A DNA stretch of 64,000 nucleotides from the NCBI RefSeq assembly GCF_001941625.1, contig NZ_CP016076.1, positions 3,968,001 to 4,032,000 of the forward strand. Reading direction: 5' to 3'. Shown piece after piece: positions 1-8,362 of the stretch. Under the pieces are notes generated by a model, which saw only the letters and a program-made list of their open reading frames with translations, did no database searches and was not told where the DNA came from. The position numbers and the translations under genes were made by a program. The DNA comes from Actinoalloteichus fjordicus (lineage in GTDB: Bacteria > Actinomycetota > Actinomycetes > Mycobacteriales > Pseudonocardiaceae). Numbering within the stretch: the stretch's first letter is position 1; each line of letters begins with the position of its first letter.

Positions 1-161
1 GGGCGCCGCCGGGTGAGAGTCTCCGCCACACACCCGCTCCCCTGCCACTGAGTCACCGACTCGATCAGGAGCCGGAACTGCGGAACGTCCCGGCTGGTCG
101 GCATCGAGGGTCCGTGCTCACCACCCTGAGCATCGCGCGACCGCGCGCCGCCCCGGTCCCC

Positions 162-1058
162 CTAGACCGGTCTGTCCGCGAAGGCCATGACGATCGCGTC
201 CGTGAGTTCGGCGCCGTAGCGGCCGTCCTGGTCGAGGTCCGGGTCGTAGATCGTCACGTGGAGGCCCACGCAGCGCTCGTCGGCGAGCATCGGGCGCAGC
301 AGGTCGAGCAGTTCGCCGTACTGCAGGCCGCCGGGGTCGGGAGCGTCCACCGCGGGAAGCACCTCGATGTCGAGCACGTCGACGTCGAGGTGCACCCAGA
401 ATCCGTCCAGACCGTCGAACCGCTCCAGGGTTCGCGCGGCCACCGCAGCGGGCCCCGCTGCCTGGATCTGCGGTGCCGTCCAGCAGGCGATCCCGGCCTC
501 GGCCAGGTTCGGCACGTCCTCGTCGTCGTCCCGGTTGCCGAGCACGACGACGTCGCCGTCCCGGACGTAGGGTCCGAGCCCGTCGATGTCGGTGACGTCG
601 GCCCGGCCCCGGCCGGTGGCCAGGGCGAGCGTCTCGCCCGCCGCCGCGCCGGACCGGCCCGCCTGCGCCAGTCGGAGGAAGTCCGCGCTGCCGTCGAAGT
701 ACGCGAGCCCGTACCGGCCGCGACGGCGCAGGGCGAGCATCGGCGCCAACAGGATGCTGCAGTCGCCGCCGAGCACGAACGGGAACTCTCCTCGATCCAG
801 CTGCCGTGCGATGCGCTCGGCCAGGCGTGCGGTGTACTCGGCGATCGCGGCGCCGTTGAAGAGTCCGTCGCCCGGCGACCAGTCCGAGACGTCATACCTC
901 GGCGGGACCACGTAGCCCGCGTCGCCCGCGCCGATCCGCCCGAGCAGCCCGTGATCGCGGAGCACGCCCGCGAGCTTGTAACAGCCGGGCAGGACACCGG
1001 GAGCAGGCATGCGCAGACCGAGGTTGGACGGCGCGTCCAGCACGACGATCGGGTTCAT
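162..1058 (-). CDS. Arginase/agmatinase-family protein, probably with altered metal site
   Basis: 298 aa, the usual size of the ureohydrolase fold. The family uses two Mn ions to hydrolyse guanidino compounds. Recognisable motifs are GGDCS at residues 97-101, FDGSADF around 121-127 and HLDVDVLD at 223-230. Canonical arginases have GGDHS and DAHxD. Here the two metal-binding His are replaced by Cys100 and Ser124, while the Asp ligands (122, 126, 225, 227) remain. GGDCS also occurs in a branch of actinobacterial arginase-like proteins, but losing the second His is less usual. Activity on arginine is therefore doubtful. It sits 60 bp downstream of the anti-sigma gene on the same strand and may be co-transcribed. 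Family assignment is firm, function is not. Confidence 0.85.
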   Translation of the reverse strand: MNPIVVLDAPSNLGLRMPAPGVLPGCYKLAGVLRDHGLLGRIGAGDAGYVVPPRYDVSDWSPGDGLFNGAAIAEYTARLAERIARQLDRGEFPFVLGGDCSILLAPMLALRRRGRYGLAYFDGSADFLRLAQAGRSGAAAGETLALATGRGRADVTDIDGLGPYVRDGDVVVLGNRDDDEDVPNLAEAGIACWTAPQIQAAGPAAVAARTLERFDGLDGFWVHLDVDVLDIEVLPAVDAPDPGGLQYGELLDLLRPMLADERCVGLHVTIYDPDLDQDGRYGAELTDAIVMAFADRPV

Positions 1059-1118
1059 GGCCCGGACTCTACGATCCCGATCTGACTCCGCCGATCAGTC
1101 CGCGCTGCCGCACGCGGG

Positions 1119-1865
1119 TCACGCGGCGCGGTCGAGTTCGGCCGCCAAGCCTGCGCGGGCCTGGGCTCGCGACGGCCCGTCCACACCGCGCACCAGGCCG
1201 ACCGCGTCCGGCAGCGAGACCGGCAGGCCCCCCGCGTCCGAGTCTCCGGTGCCCGCCGGGCCCGGCAGTCCCGCCCCACGGTGTCCTCGGTAGACGACGA
1301 TCAACAGGATGACCCCGACGAACACCAGGCCGTGCGAGAGCACCCGCTCCGGGGTGGCCAGACCCGCCATGAGGTCGCCGATCGAGACCAGCGCCAGCAC
1401 CACGGCGAACCCGCCGAGCATCGGCAGCTGACCGGCCGCCGCCCGCGTCCGCACCGCAGCCCAGAGCAGGCCGATCCCGAGCGCGAGATTCCACGCGGCA
1501 CTCTCGTTGATCAGGTGTCCCGCCATGAGACCCGACTCGTGTGCGACGTGCCCGTGGTCGCCGCCGCCGATCAGCTGGACGGCCCCGAGCACGATCTGGG
1601 CGATCGCGACGAGGCCGAGGAGGATGCGACGCACCGGCAGCCGAGGGGCCGCAGGCGGCGCGATCGTCATGATCCGGGCGGTGAGATCGGGGACGGCGGG
1701 CGCGGCTCGGACGTGCATCGAGCGACGCATCTCCGTCACGGCGCGCTCCCAGGCCTGGCAGGAGGAACAACTGTGGACGTGCCCGGCGACCTCCGACTCC
1801 GGCAGGACGTCGGCCTCGCCGTCGAGGTGTGCCGACAGAGCCTCCCGGTACTTCGCACAGTTCAT
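1119..1865 (-). CDS. Membrane zinc-finger (zf-HC2) anti-sigma factor, partner of SigC
   Basis: 248 aa. The N-terminus carries the zinc anti-sigma signature H-x3-C-x2-C (His29, Cys33, Cys36), the fold that clamps ECF sigma factors. From about residue 78 there are roughly four hydrophobic membrane segments. Between the first two lies a His-rich stretch (His104, His106, His109, Glu110, Met114, His117), which could bind a metal and signal across the membrane; that is inference. The C-terminal 50 residues are Ala/Gly/Arg-rich and probably cytoplasmic. It is divergent from sigC with only 62 bp between the starts, the usual layout for a sigma/anti-sigma pair. The ATG start lies at the end of the ORF, next to the shared promoter region. 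Confidence 0.8.
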   Translation of the reverse strand: MNCAKYREALSAHLDGEADVLPESEVAGHVHSCSSCQAWERAVTEMRRSMHVRAAPAVPDLTARIMTIAPPAAPRLPVRRILLGLVAIAQIVLGAVQLIGGGDHGHVAHESGLMAGHLINESAAWNLALGIGLLWAAVRTRAAAGQLPMLGGFAVVLALVSIGDLMAGLATPERVLSHGLVFVGVILLIVVYRGHRGAGLPGPAGTGDSDAGGLPVSLPDAVGLVRGVDGPSRAQARAGLAAELDRAA

Positions 1866-1927
1866 GGCGCTGATTGTCGTCGGCTCAGGTGAACCCGCTC
1901 GCGCGCACCTCGGCTACTGTGAGGCCC
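1866..1927. promoter_or_regulatory. Divergent promoter region between anti-sigma gene and sigC
   Basis: The 62 bp between the anti-sigma ATG and the chosen sigC GTG must hold both promoters and any SigC autoregulatory site. I cannot point to clear -10/-35 boxes. Confidence 0.4.
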
Positions 1928-2506
1928 GTGACTCGCAAGGGTGATCGACTGAGCGAAGAACAGATCACCGCGCTCGCACTCTCCGCCGGTCGAGGCGACC
2001 GAGCAGCCCTGGAGGCATGGGTCCGCGCGACACAGGCCGACGTCTGGCGGTTCCTCGCCCACCTCGACGGTCCCGGCAGCGCCGACGACCTGACCCAGGA
2101 GACCTACCTGCGGGCGTTCACCTCGCTGCCGAGCTTCGCCGCGCGATCCTCCTCCCGCACCTGGCTGATCTCGATCGCCCGCCGCGTGGTGGTGGACCGG
2201 ATCAGGTCACGCGCCGCCCGCCCACGGGTCTCCCACGAGGTCGACTGGCAGCAGGCCGCCGAAAGCGATGCCGCACGTCGGCGCAGGCGCTCGGCAGGCT
2301 TCGAGGACATCGTGGAACTCAACGTGCTCCTGGACTCGCTCGACGAGTCCCGGCGTTCCGCGATCGTGCTCACCCAGATACTGGGGCTGTCCTATGCGGA
2401 GGCCGCGAAGGTCTGCGACTGCGAGGTCGGCACCATCCGCTCGCGGGTGGCACGGGCCAGGGACGACCTGCTCCAGGCCCGTGGGCAGGCCCACGAGACC
2501 GGCTGA
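1928..2506 (+). CDS. sigC: ECF RNA polymerase sigma factor SigC
   Basis: 192 aa from the GTG at 1928 (MTRKGDRLSEEQ...). The frame is open back to a TTG at 1874, but that start would almost abut the divergent gene. Sigma region 2 contains the core-binding motif DDLTQETYLRAF, and region 4 contains GLSYAEAAKVCDCEVGTIRSR, the -35-binding helix-turn-helix. Motif order and wording closely follow mycobacterial SigC (ALALSA, DVWRF, SADDLTQET, SSxRTWL, GTIRSRVARARDxLL). In M. tuberculosis SigC is linked to copper acquisition and to ctpB. Here a FecBCD importer, a CopD/CtaG protein and a copper ATPase follow within 10 kb, which supports the same role. Orthology is strong; the regulon is inferred. Confidence 0.9.
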   Translation: MTRKGDRLSEEQITALALSAGRGDRAALEAWVRATQADVWRFLAHLDGPGSADDLTQETYLRAFTSLPSFAARSSSRTWLISIARRVVVDRIRSRAARPRVSHEVDWQQAAESDAARRRRRSAGFEDIVELNVLLDSLDESRRSAIVLTQILGLSYAEAAKVCDCEVGTIRSRVARARDDLLQARGQAHETG

Positions 2507-2674
2507 CGACACCCGTCGCACACGTCGGACGAGAGAAACGGTGCCCCCTGCCGTCTTCTGGTCCCCGGCATCCCGCCCGGCACGCCGGGACTGGACGAGA
2601 CCGCCGCCCTCCCCCGCCTGTCCTCACCGGGTCGGCTCGGCACGCCGCGACCGGCCGGGCACGCCTGCGACGAA

Positions 2675-3508
2675 TCAGCCGGGCGGACCGGCTCGGCGGG
2701 CGGACGGGTCTGCCGCCTGCTCCGCAGCGTCTCGGGCACCCGCGAGCGGCTGGGCGGCATAGTGAATGCGCACCACCCCGTCGGAATGGCGCTGCGCCTC
2801 GGCGTTGACGCCGAAGACCGAGCGGAGCATGGCGGGGGTGAGCACGTCGAGGACGGGGCCGACCGCCACGATCCGACCCCGGTCGAGGACCACCAGCTCG
2901 TCACAGGTCCGCGCCGCCATCTCCAGCTCGTGCAGCACCGCCAGGGTGGTGACCCCCGTCGTGCGCACCAGGGCCAGCAGTTCGAAGCGGGCGCGGATGT
3001 CCAGGTGGTTGGTCGGCTCGTCGAGGATCAGCAGCCGAGGCTCCTGGACGAGCGCCCTGGCGACCAGCACGCGTTGACGCTCGCCGCCGGACAGCGTCCC
3101 GAACGCCCGATCGGCGAAGTCGGCCGTCGCCGTCCTGGTCATGGCGTCCAGGACGACCTCCCGATCCCGGGAGCCAGGACGTTCGAGGAGGCCGTGATGC
3201 GGAGTCCGCCCGAGCGCGACGACCTCGGCGACGGTCAGCCCGGCCGGGGAGGAGTCGCTCTGCAGCACCGCAGCCGTACGGCGGGCCGCCTGGCGCGGAG
3301 CCAGCCGCCAGACGTCGTCGTCGCCGACGCGGACGACGCCCGCGTCGGGCCGCAGCGAGCGGTAGACCGAGCGCAGCAGGGTCGTCTTGCCGCTGCCGTT
3401 CGGGCCCACCAGCCCGACGAAGGAGCCCGAAACCACGTCGAAACCGGCCTGGTGGACGATCCGATCGTCGCCGATGGAGAGGTCCACCCCGGTCAGCTGC
3501 AGTCTCAT
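2675..3508 (-). CDS. ABC transporter ATP-binding protein, FecE/BtuD type
   Basis: 277 aa from the ATG at 3508 (MRLQLTGVDLS). The longer open frame upstream is the shadow of the permease. Walker A is GPNGSGKTT, the signature is LSGGERQR, Walker B is LLILDEPTNHLD, and the H-loop His follows in LHELEMA. This is the siderophore/heme/cobalamin branch of ABC ATPases. It overlaps the permease stop by 4 bp (ATGA), showing translational coupling, so lipoprotein, permease and ATPase form one operon read leftward. Related actinobacterial transporters are often auto-named F420-0 transporters; the copper context here suggests a metal chelate instead. Substrate unproven. Confidence 0.9.
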   Translation of the reverse strand: MRLQLTGVDLSIGDDRIVHQAGFDVVSGSFVGLVGPNGSGKTTLLRSVYRSLRPDAGVVRVGDDDVWRLAPRQAARRTAAVLQSDSSPAGLTVAEVVALGRTPHHGLLERPGSRDREVVLDAMTRTATADFADRAFGTLSGGERQRVLVARALVQEPRLLILDEPTNHLDIRARFELLALVRTTGVTTLAVLHELEMAARTCDELVVLDRGRIVAVGPVLDVLTPAMLRSVFGVNAEAQRHSDGVVRIHYAAQPLAGARDAAEQAADPSARRAGPPG

Positions 3509-4563
3509 GCGGCATCCCATCCTCGGCCACGCCGAATCAGCCAGACGAAGAACGGCGCGCCGAAGACGGCGGTGACGATGCCCAGCGGCAGTTCGTTGGG
3601 CGGATCGACGACGCGGGAGAGCAGGTCGACCAGCACCAGATAGGACGCGCCGATCAAGGCCGACAGCGGCAGGAGGCGTCGGTGATCGACGCCGAAGGCC
3701 AGCCGCACCAGGTGCGGGATCATCAGGCCGACGAAGCCGATGCCGCCTGCGACCGAGATCAGCGAGGCGGTGATCAGCGATGCGGTGATCAGCAGGCCGA
3801 TGCGCAGTCGCCACACGTCCACGCCCAGCGCGGTGGCCGACTCCTCGCCGGTGACCAGCGCGTTGAGTCGCCTGCCGTAGAGGACGAGCAGCCCGGTGCT
3901 CGCCAGGACGATGGCGGCGGTGAGGGGCAGCTGCTCCCACTGCGCGCCCGCGACGCTGCCCAGCATCCAGAACATCACCCGGCGCAGCTCGTTCGGATTC
4001 GCCTGCAACTGGACGAAACTGGTGACGGCGGCCAGCAGGTAGCCGACCGCGACGCCCGAGAGCACCAGTCGGGTCGGCACCAGCCTGCCGCCGCGCTGGC
4101 CGAGCGCGAAGACCAGGACCACCGCGAGCAGCGCGCCGAGGAAGGCGGCGCCGGTGACGCCGAGGCCCGCGAGTCCGGCGAACACGCCGGTCCCGATCGT
4201 CATCACCAGGACCGCGCCCACTGAGGCACCCGAGGAGATGCCCAGGAGGTAGGGATCGGCCAACGGGTTGGCGACGACGGCCTGCAGGACGACGCCCGCC
4301 ACCGACAGGCCCGCCCCGCACAGCGCGGCCAACAAGACCCTCGGCACCCGGTAGCCCCACAGGATCTGGTCGTCGACGACGTCGGCGGGCGGTCGACCCG
4401 TGAGGCGGTCGACGATCACGCGCCAGGTGTCCGCAAGTCCGATGTGGACGGAACCGATGCCGATCGCCACGAGCATCGTGACGGCGAGGACGATCAGCAG
4501 GCCCGCGGCCAGTGGAACCAGCGGAACCCGACCGAACGGCGCCGTGCCTCGGCGCTCGGCCAT
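3505..4563 (-). CDS. FecCD-family ABC transporter permease
   Basis: 352 aa with about ten hydrophobic segments, the size and pattern of BtuC/FecD permeases. Typical family stretches are visible: WGYRVPRVLLAALCGAGLSVAG near the N-terminus, NPLADPYLLGISSGA in the middle, and GFVGLMIPHLVR near the C-terminus, which is the loop that docks on the ATPase. The gene begins 1 bp after the substrate-binding protein stop and overlaps the ATPase start by 4 bp. It forms the membrane channel for the chelate brought by the lipoprotein. Confidence 0.92.
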   Translation of the reverse strand: MAERRGTAPFGRVPLVPLAAGLLIVLAVTMLVAIGIGSVHIGLADTWRVIVDRLTGRPPADVVDDQILWGYRVPRVLLAALCGAGLSVAGVVLQAVVANPLADPYLLGISSGASVGAVLVMTIGTGVFAGLAGLGVTGAAFLGALLAVVLVFALGQRGGRLVPTRLVLSGVAVGYLLAAVTSFVQLQANPNELRRVMFWMLGSVAGAQWEQLPLTAAIVLASTGLLVLYGRRLNALVTGEESATALGVDVWRLRIGLLITASLITASLISVAGGIGFVGLMIPHLVRLAFGVDHRRLLPLSALIGASYLVLVDLLSRVVDPPNELPLGIVTAVFGAPFFVWLIRRGRGWDAA

Positions 4564-4564
4564 C

Positions 4565-5608
4565 TCAGAACCTTTCGGGATGCGCCATGCGCGCGATCGC
4601 CTCGACGGCCTCGGCGTTGCTCGGACCCAGGTAGATCGAGTCCGACAGCACCACGAAGTCCTCGTCGCGCGCGGCCGCCCACTGGGGGAACTCGTCGAAC
4701 AGCCTGCGTGCCTCCGACTCCGGGTCGGGGTGCCGGTAGCTCACGATGACCACGCCGTCGACGGCGGCCTGAGCGGCATGTTCCCGGCTCACGTCGGCGA
4801 ACATGCCCTCGGAGGCGTCGCCGAAGGCGTTCACCGCGCCCGCCCGAGCCAGGACGTCGTTCCAGATTCCGGTGGCTCCGACGTCGCCGAGTCCGCCCGA
4901 GCCCATGCTCATGCCGACGAACAAGACGAGGACGTTCTTCTCCGCCGCCCCCGCCACCTGGGCCTCGATCTCCGCGATCGCCGCGCGCGACTGCGCGATG
5001 ACCTCCTCGGCCCGCTCCGGGACGTCGAAGATCGTGCCGAGGTCGGTGATCAGCTCGTAGCCGTCCTCAATGACCGGTTCGCCGTCGACCGTGCCCGTCG
5101 GGCCGCAGCTTCGGGCCGGGACATAGCTGTTCGCGCCGAGCCGCCGCAGTTCGTCCCTGGTCGCATGCCCCAGGTCGGCGGAGAAGCCACCGTCGTAGGT
5201 GGCGAGCACGAAGTCCGGCCGCAGGGCGAGCATCGCCTCGCGCGGGATGTCGCCCGACTCGTTCAGTGCGAGGCCGCCGGTCGACAGCGCCTCGATCTCC
5301 TGCTGCCGACCGTCGACCTCCGAGGCCCCGTAGTCCTGCGCGTTGGCCACGATCCGATCGCCCAGCCCCAGCGCCAGCATCGAGGAGACCTCGGCGACCG
5401 AGCCGCCGTTCATCACGACGGTGCGTTCGGGCGGTGCGGGGAAGGTGTACTCCTCGCCGCAGTTCTCGATCACCACGGGGTAGCCCGCCGGGCTCTGCTG
5501 CGCCGCAGCACCCACAGGCGGGGTCTCCGAAACCGTGTTCGCACAGCCCGCCGAGGCCGCCAGCACCGCCGCCGCCGCCACGGCGATCAGCCTTCGCCGA
5601 GTCACCAC
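4565..5608 (-). CDS. Periplasmic-binding lipoprotein of metal-chelate ABC importer
   Basis: 347 aa, PF01497-type (FecB/BtuF) binding protein. The chosen GTG at 5608 follows a GGAGGAG-like ribosome site; the next codon is also GTG. The N-terminus has three Arg, a hydrophobic stretch and a lipobox ending at Cys22 (ASAGC), so it should be lipid-anchored outside the membrane. The body shows the family pattern (RTVVMNGGSVAEVSSMLALGLGDRI, then LRPDFVLATYDG, then VVIVSYRHPD). It captures a chelated metal or cofactor and hands it to the permease encoded 1 bp downstream. It is divergent from the CopD-CtaG gene, consistent with a shared metal-responsive region at 5609-5908. Confidence 0.88.
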   Translation of the reverse strand: MVTRRRLIAVAAAAVLAASAGCANTVSETPPVGAAAQQSPAGYPVVIENCGEEYTFPAPPERTVVMNGGSVAEVSSMLALGLGDRIVANAQDYGASEVDGRQQEIEALSTGGLALNESGDIPREAMLALRPDFVLATYDGGFSADLGHATRDELRRLGANSYVPARSCGPTGTVDGEPVIEDGYELITDLGTIFDVPERAEEVIAQSRAAIAEIEAQVAGAAEKNVLVLFVGMSMGSGGLGDVGATGIWNDVLARAGAVNAFGDASEGMFADVSREHAAQAAVDGVVIVSYRHPDPESEARRLFDEFPQWAAARDEDFVVLSDSIYLGPSNAEAVEAIARMAHPERF

Positions 5609-5908
5609 GGTCGTCTCCTCCTCTGCCGTCGCCGCACCTCGCGACAGCGGTCGCGAGACGTCCTTGAATCGGTCGGGCCGGTGCGGATCGAAGTTCCCGC
5701 CGACTGTGGACGACTGAAGCGGAGGCCGCGTCGACGACGCCGGGCGTGAGAAGGGTCTCCGCCGCCTGGTCGGCCGAGCCGTTCTCCCCGGCACGGGCAG
5801 GCGGCTGACCTGGCCCTCGGCCGCGGGGGGCGACGGCTGCCTGCCTGCCCGGTGCAATCCCTCGGCAGGGCAGGGAACCATCCGGGCGGACGGGCCGACC
5901 TCTGGAGC
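5609..5908. promoter_or_regulatory. Divergent intergenic region of importer and CopD-CtaG genes
   Basis: About 300 bp separate the lipoprotein start from the CopD-CtaG start. No convincing independent gene is seen. It should hold the promoters of both units. The open frame of the downstream gene extends back to a GTG at 5852, so part of this stretch might be coding. Confidence 0.4.
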
Positions 5909-7909
5909 GTGCAGAGACGTGACAGACCAGATCTGGGAACCCGCCGCCTGATCCGTGGCGGCCTGACGCTTTCGGTGGTGATCGCCGTGGCCGTCGTCGC
6001 GGTGACCGTGGCTCTCGCCGGTGACGTGCACGCGCCGCTCGGTGACGAGGACCCCGGCCTGATCACCTCGCTGGGCGCGACGCTGCTACGGCTGTCGGCC
6101 CGGCTCGCGGGCGCGGTCTGCCTCGGTTCGTTGGTGTTCGCCGCCTTCTGCACGCCGTCCGCGCCGACGGGCACCGTGACCGCCGACGGCTATGCCGCGC
6201 TGCGGACGGCGGGTCGTGCGGCGGTCTGCTGGGCGGGGGCGGCGGTGTTGCTCGTCCCGTTCAGCGCGGCTGACGTCGCCGGTCGACCGGTGGCCAGGAT
6301 GGCGGAGCCTGCCGTCCTGTGGGGCCTCGTCGACGCGCTCGAGGAGCCGAAGGCGTGGGTGTTCGTGCTGTTCTGCGCGGTCTTCGTGGCCGTGGGTGCG
6401 CGCTGGACGCTGTCCTGGCGCCCGAGCGTGCTGCTGCTCGTGGTCGCCGCGTTCGGCGTGCTCGCACCGGTCGTCGTCGGGCATGCCGCCGTGGGTGTCT
6501 GGCACGACGTGGCGACCAACGCGATGCTGTGGCACGCGGTGGCGGCGGCACTCTGGCTGGGCACGCTGGTCGCGTTGCTGCTGCATGTGCGTCGCGGCGG
6601 AGCCCGTCAGGACCTGGCGATCCGGCGTTACCACCGCCTCTCCCTCGGCTGCCTCGTCATCCTCGGCGGCTCGGGAGTGATCAGCGGCCTGATCGGGGCC
6701 CGGCCTGCCGGCCTGCTCAGCACCGGCTACGGACTGCTGATCATCGTCAAGGCCCTCGTCCTGGTCGGACTCGCCGCGATCGTGGTCGTCCTGCGACGGC
6801 GGTGGCTTCGGCCCTCCTTGGCCGACGACCGACGACCGGTGGCCCGGCTGCTCCTGATCGAGGTGGTCGTGCTGGGACTGGCCGCCGGGGTGTCCGCCGC
6901 GCTGAGCCGACTCGTGTTGCCCGCGTTCTTCTCCGATCCCGCGTCGATCATGGAGACGCTGATCGGCTACGAGCTGACCGCCGCACCCGACCTCGCGAGC
7001 ATGGTGCTGGGCTGGCGGCTCAACCTGGTGGTCGGCGTCGGGGCGCTGGCCGCGCTGGTGCTCTACCTGTTCGGGGCGCGCAGGCTGCGACGCCGAGGCG
7101 ACCGCTGGCCGGTCGGGCGCACCGTGGCCTGGATCGGCGGCTGTCTGGTCGTCCTGGTCGCGACGTCGTCCGGGCTCGGTCGGTTCGCCCCCGGCGCCTT
7201 CAGCATCCACATGGCCACGCACATGACGCTGAACATGCTGGCTCCGGTGCTGCTGGTGCTGGGCGGACCGATCACGCTCGCGCTGCGCGCCCTGCCCGCC
7301 GCAGGCGAGGGACGCCCGCCGGGGCCGAGGGAATGGCTGGTGTCGCTGTCCCATTCCAGGGCAGCCCGGCTGCTGCTGCATCCCGTGACGGCCTCCGTGG
7401 TGTTCATCGGCTCGCTCTTCGGGCTGTACTTCACCGGCCTCTTCGGCGAGGCGATGCCGGAGCACTGGGCGCACCAGCTGATGACCGTCCACTTCCTGGT
7501 GTCCGGCTACGTCTTCTACTGGCTGGTCATCGGCGTGGACCGGCCGCCTCGGCCACTGCCGCATCTGGCCAGGCTGGGCATGCTGTTCGCCGCGATGCCG
7601 TTCCACGCGTTCTTCGGGGTGCTGCTGATGAGCAGGCCGACGCTGATCGGCGAGATGTACTACCGCTCTCTCGACGTGGGCTGGGTGCCCGACCTGCTCG
7701 CCGATCAGCATCTCGGTGGGGCGATCGCCTGGGTCGCGGGCGAGGTGCCGATGGTGCTCGTGCTCATCGCCCTGCTCGTCCAGTGGTCCCGACAAGACGA
7801 GCAGGACTCGCGTCGACACGATCGTCGGGAGGGTGCGGCGCGCGGCGACGGGAACAACCTGGACTCCTACAACGCGATGCTCGCGGCGCTGGCCGACCGA
7901 CGAGACTGA
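5909..7909 (+). CDS. Fused CopD-like / CtaG-like copper membrane protein
   Basis: 666 aa from the GTG at 5909. An earlier in-frame GTG at 5852 would add 19 residues, and neither start has a good ribosome site. The protein is almost all transmembrane. The N-terminal half matches the CopD copper-uptake family (paired His in hydrophobic helices, e.g. VGHAAVGVWHD and AMLWHAVAAALWLG). The C-terminal half matches CtaG/caa3 assembly factors (HMATHMTLNMLAPVLLVLGGP and a later MPFHAFFGVLLMS). The fusion is common in actinobacteria and is thought to bring copper to cytochrome c oxidase. The last 45 residues are charged and cytoplasmic. Neighbours (SigC, chelate importer, copper ATPase) fit a copper role. 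Confidence 0.88.
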   Translation: MQRRDRPDLGTRRLIRGGLTLSVVIAVAVVAVTVALAGDVHAPLGDEDPGLITSLGATLLRLSARLAGAVCLGSLVFAAFCTPSAPTGTVTADGYAALRTAGRAAVCWAGAAVLLVPFSAADVAGRPVARMAEPAVLWGLVDALEEPKAWVFVLFCAVFVAVGARWTLSWRPSVLLLVVAAFGVLAPVVVGHAAVGVWHDVATNAMLWHAVAAALWLGTLVALLLHVRRGGARQDLAIRRYHRLSLGCLVILGGSGVISGLIGARPAGLLSTGYGLLIIVKALVLVGLAAIVVVLRRRWLRPSLADDRRPVARLLLIEVVVLGLAAGVSAALSRLVLPAFFSDPASIMETLIGYELTAAPDLASMVLGWRLNLVVGVGALAALVLYLFGARRLRRRGDRWPVGRTVAWIGGCLVVLVATSSGLGRFAPGAFSIHMATHMTLNMLAPVLLVLGGPITLALRALPAAGEGRPPGPREWLVSLSHSRAARLLLHPVTASVVFIGSLFGLYFTGLFGEAMPEHWAHQLMTVHFLVSGYVFYWLVIGVDRPPRPLPHLARLGMLFAAMPFHAFFGVLLMSRPTLIGEMYYRSLDVGWVPDLLADQHLGGAIAWVAGEVPMVLVLIALLVQWSRQDEQDSRRHDRREGAARGDGNNLDSYNAMLAALADRRD

Positions 7910-8005
7910 CCGGCGTCCCGGGCACGGCCGGACCATGGCGGCGGCACTGGCATCGCGCCGGCCGTGCGACGGGGGCGGCGGCATCGCGGGCGGCAGAGAC
8001 GGCGA

Positions 8006-8275
8006 CTACGAGACGGCCTCCAACGGCAGGTCGGTGCCGCGCCAGGTCGCCGCCAGGTCCTGAACCGGCACGTCGAGCGCCTCGCCCAGGCAGACGATCG
8101 TGCCGAATCCCGGGGACGGCAGCCGGCCGGTCTCGATCTTGCGCAGGGTCTCCGGCGAGATGCCCGCCGCCTGTGCGACTTCCGCCAGGTCCCGTCCCGC
8201 TCGCGCGCGGCGCAGCAGGGCGCCGAGACGTCTGCCTGCTTCGAGCTGCTCGGACGTGAGCGGTTGACGGACCAT
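8006..8275 (-). CDS. XRE-family helix-turn-helix regulator
   Basis: 89 aa. A single XRE domain fills the protein (LGALLRRARAGRDLAEVAQAAGISPETLRKIETGRLPSPGFGTIVCLGEALDV). The ISPETLRKIETGR segment is the recognition helix. It is divergent from the methionine aminopeptidase gene. The 87 bp between them hold a perfect 18-bp inverted repeat, which is the obvious candidate operator for this protein, implying control of itself and of map. No sensor domain is present, so the signal is unknown. Confidence 0.85.
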   Translation of the reverse strand: MVRQPLTSEQLEAGRRLGALLRRARAGRDLAEVAQAAGISPETLRKIETGRLPSPGFGTIVCLGEALDVPVQDLAATWRGTDLPLEAVS

Positions 8276-8290
8276 GCCCCCAGGATATGG

Positions 8291-8340
8291 TTGGTATTAT
8301 TATACCGGTAGGTGCTAGGGTGCCGGTATAATAATACCAA
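8291..8340. promoter_or_regulatory. 18-bp perfect inverted repeat, candidate XRE operator
   Basis: Left arm ttggtattattataccgg (8291-8308) and right arm ccggtataataataccaa (8323-8340) are exact reverse complements around a 14-bp spacer. The arms are AT-rich in a GC-rich genome and contain TATAAT-like hexamers on both strands, so operator and divergent -10 boxes probably overlap. It ends 22 bp before the map start and begins 15 bp from the regulator start. Confidence 0.8.
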
Positions 8341-8362
8341 TACCCTGTGACGTGAGGCAATC

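Noticed and set aside
2550-2620. Hairpin between convergent sigC and ABC ATPase genes
   Set aside because: The cccggc/gccggg arms are only 6 bp with a mismatch when extended; too weak to call.
6086-7984. 632-aa minus-strand frame opposite CopD-CtaG
   Set aside because: His/Gln/Arg-rich antisense of a membrane protein; no domain.
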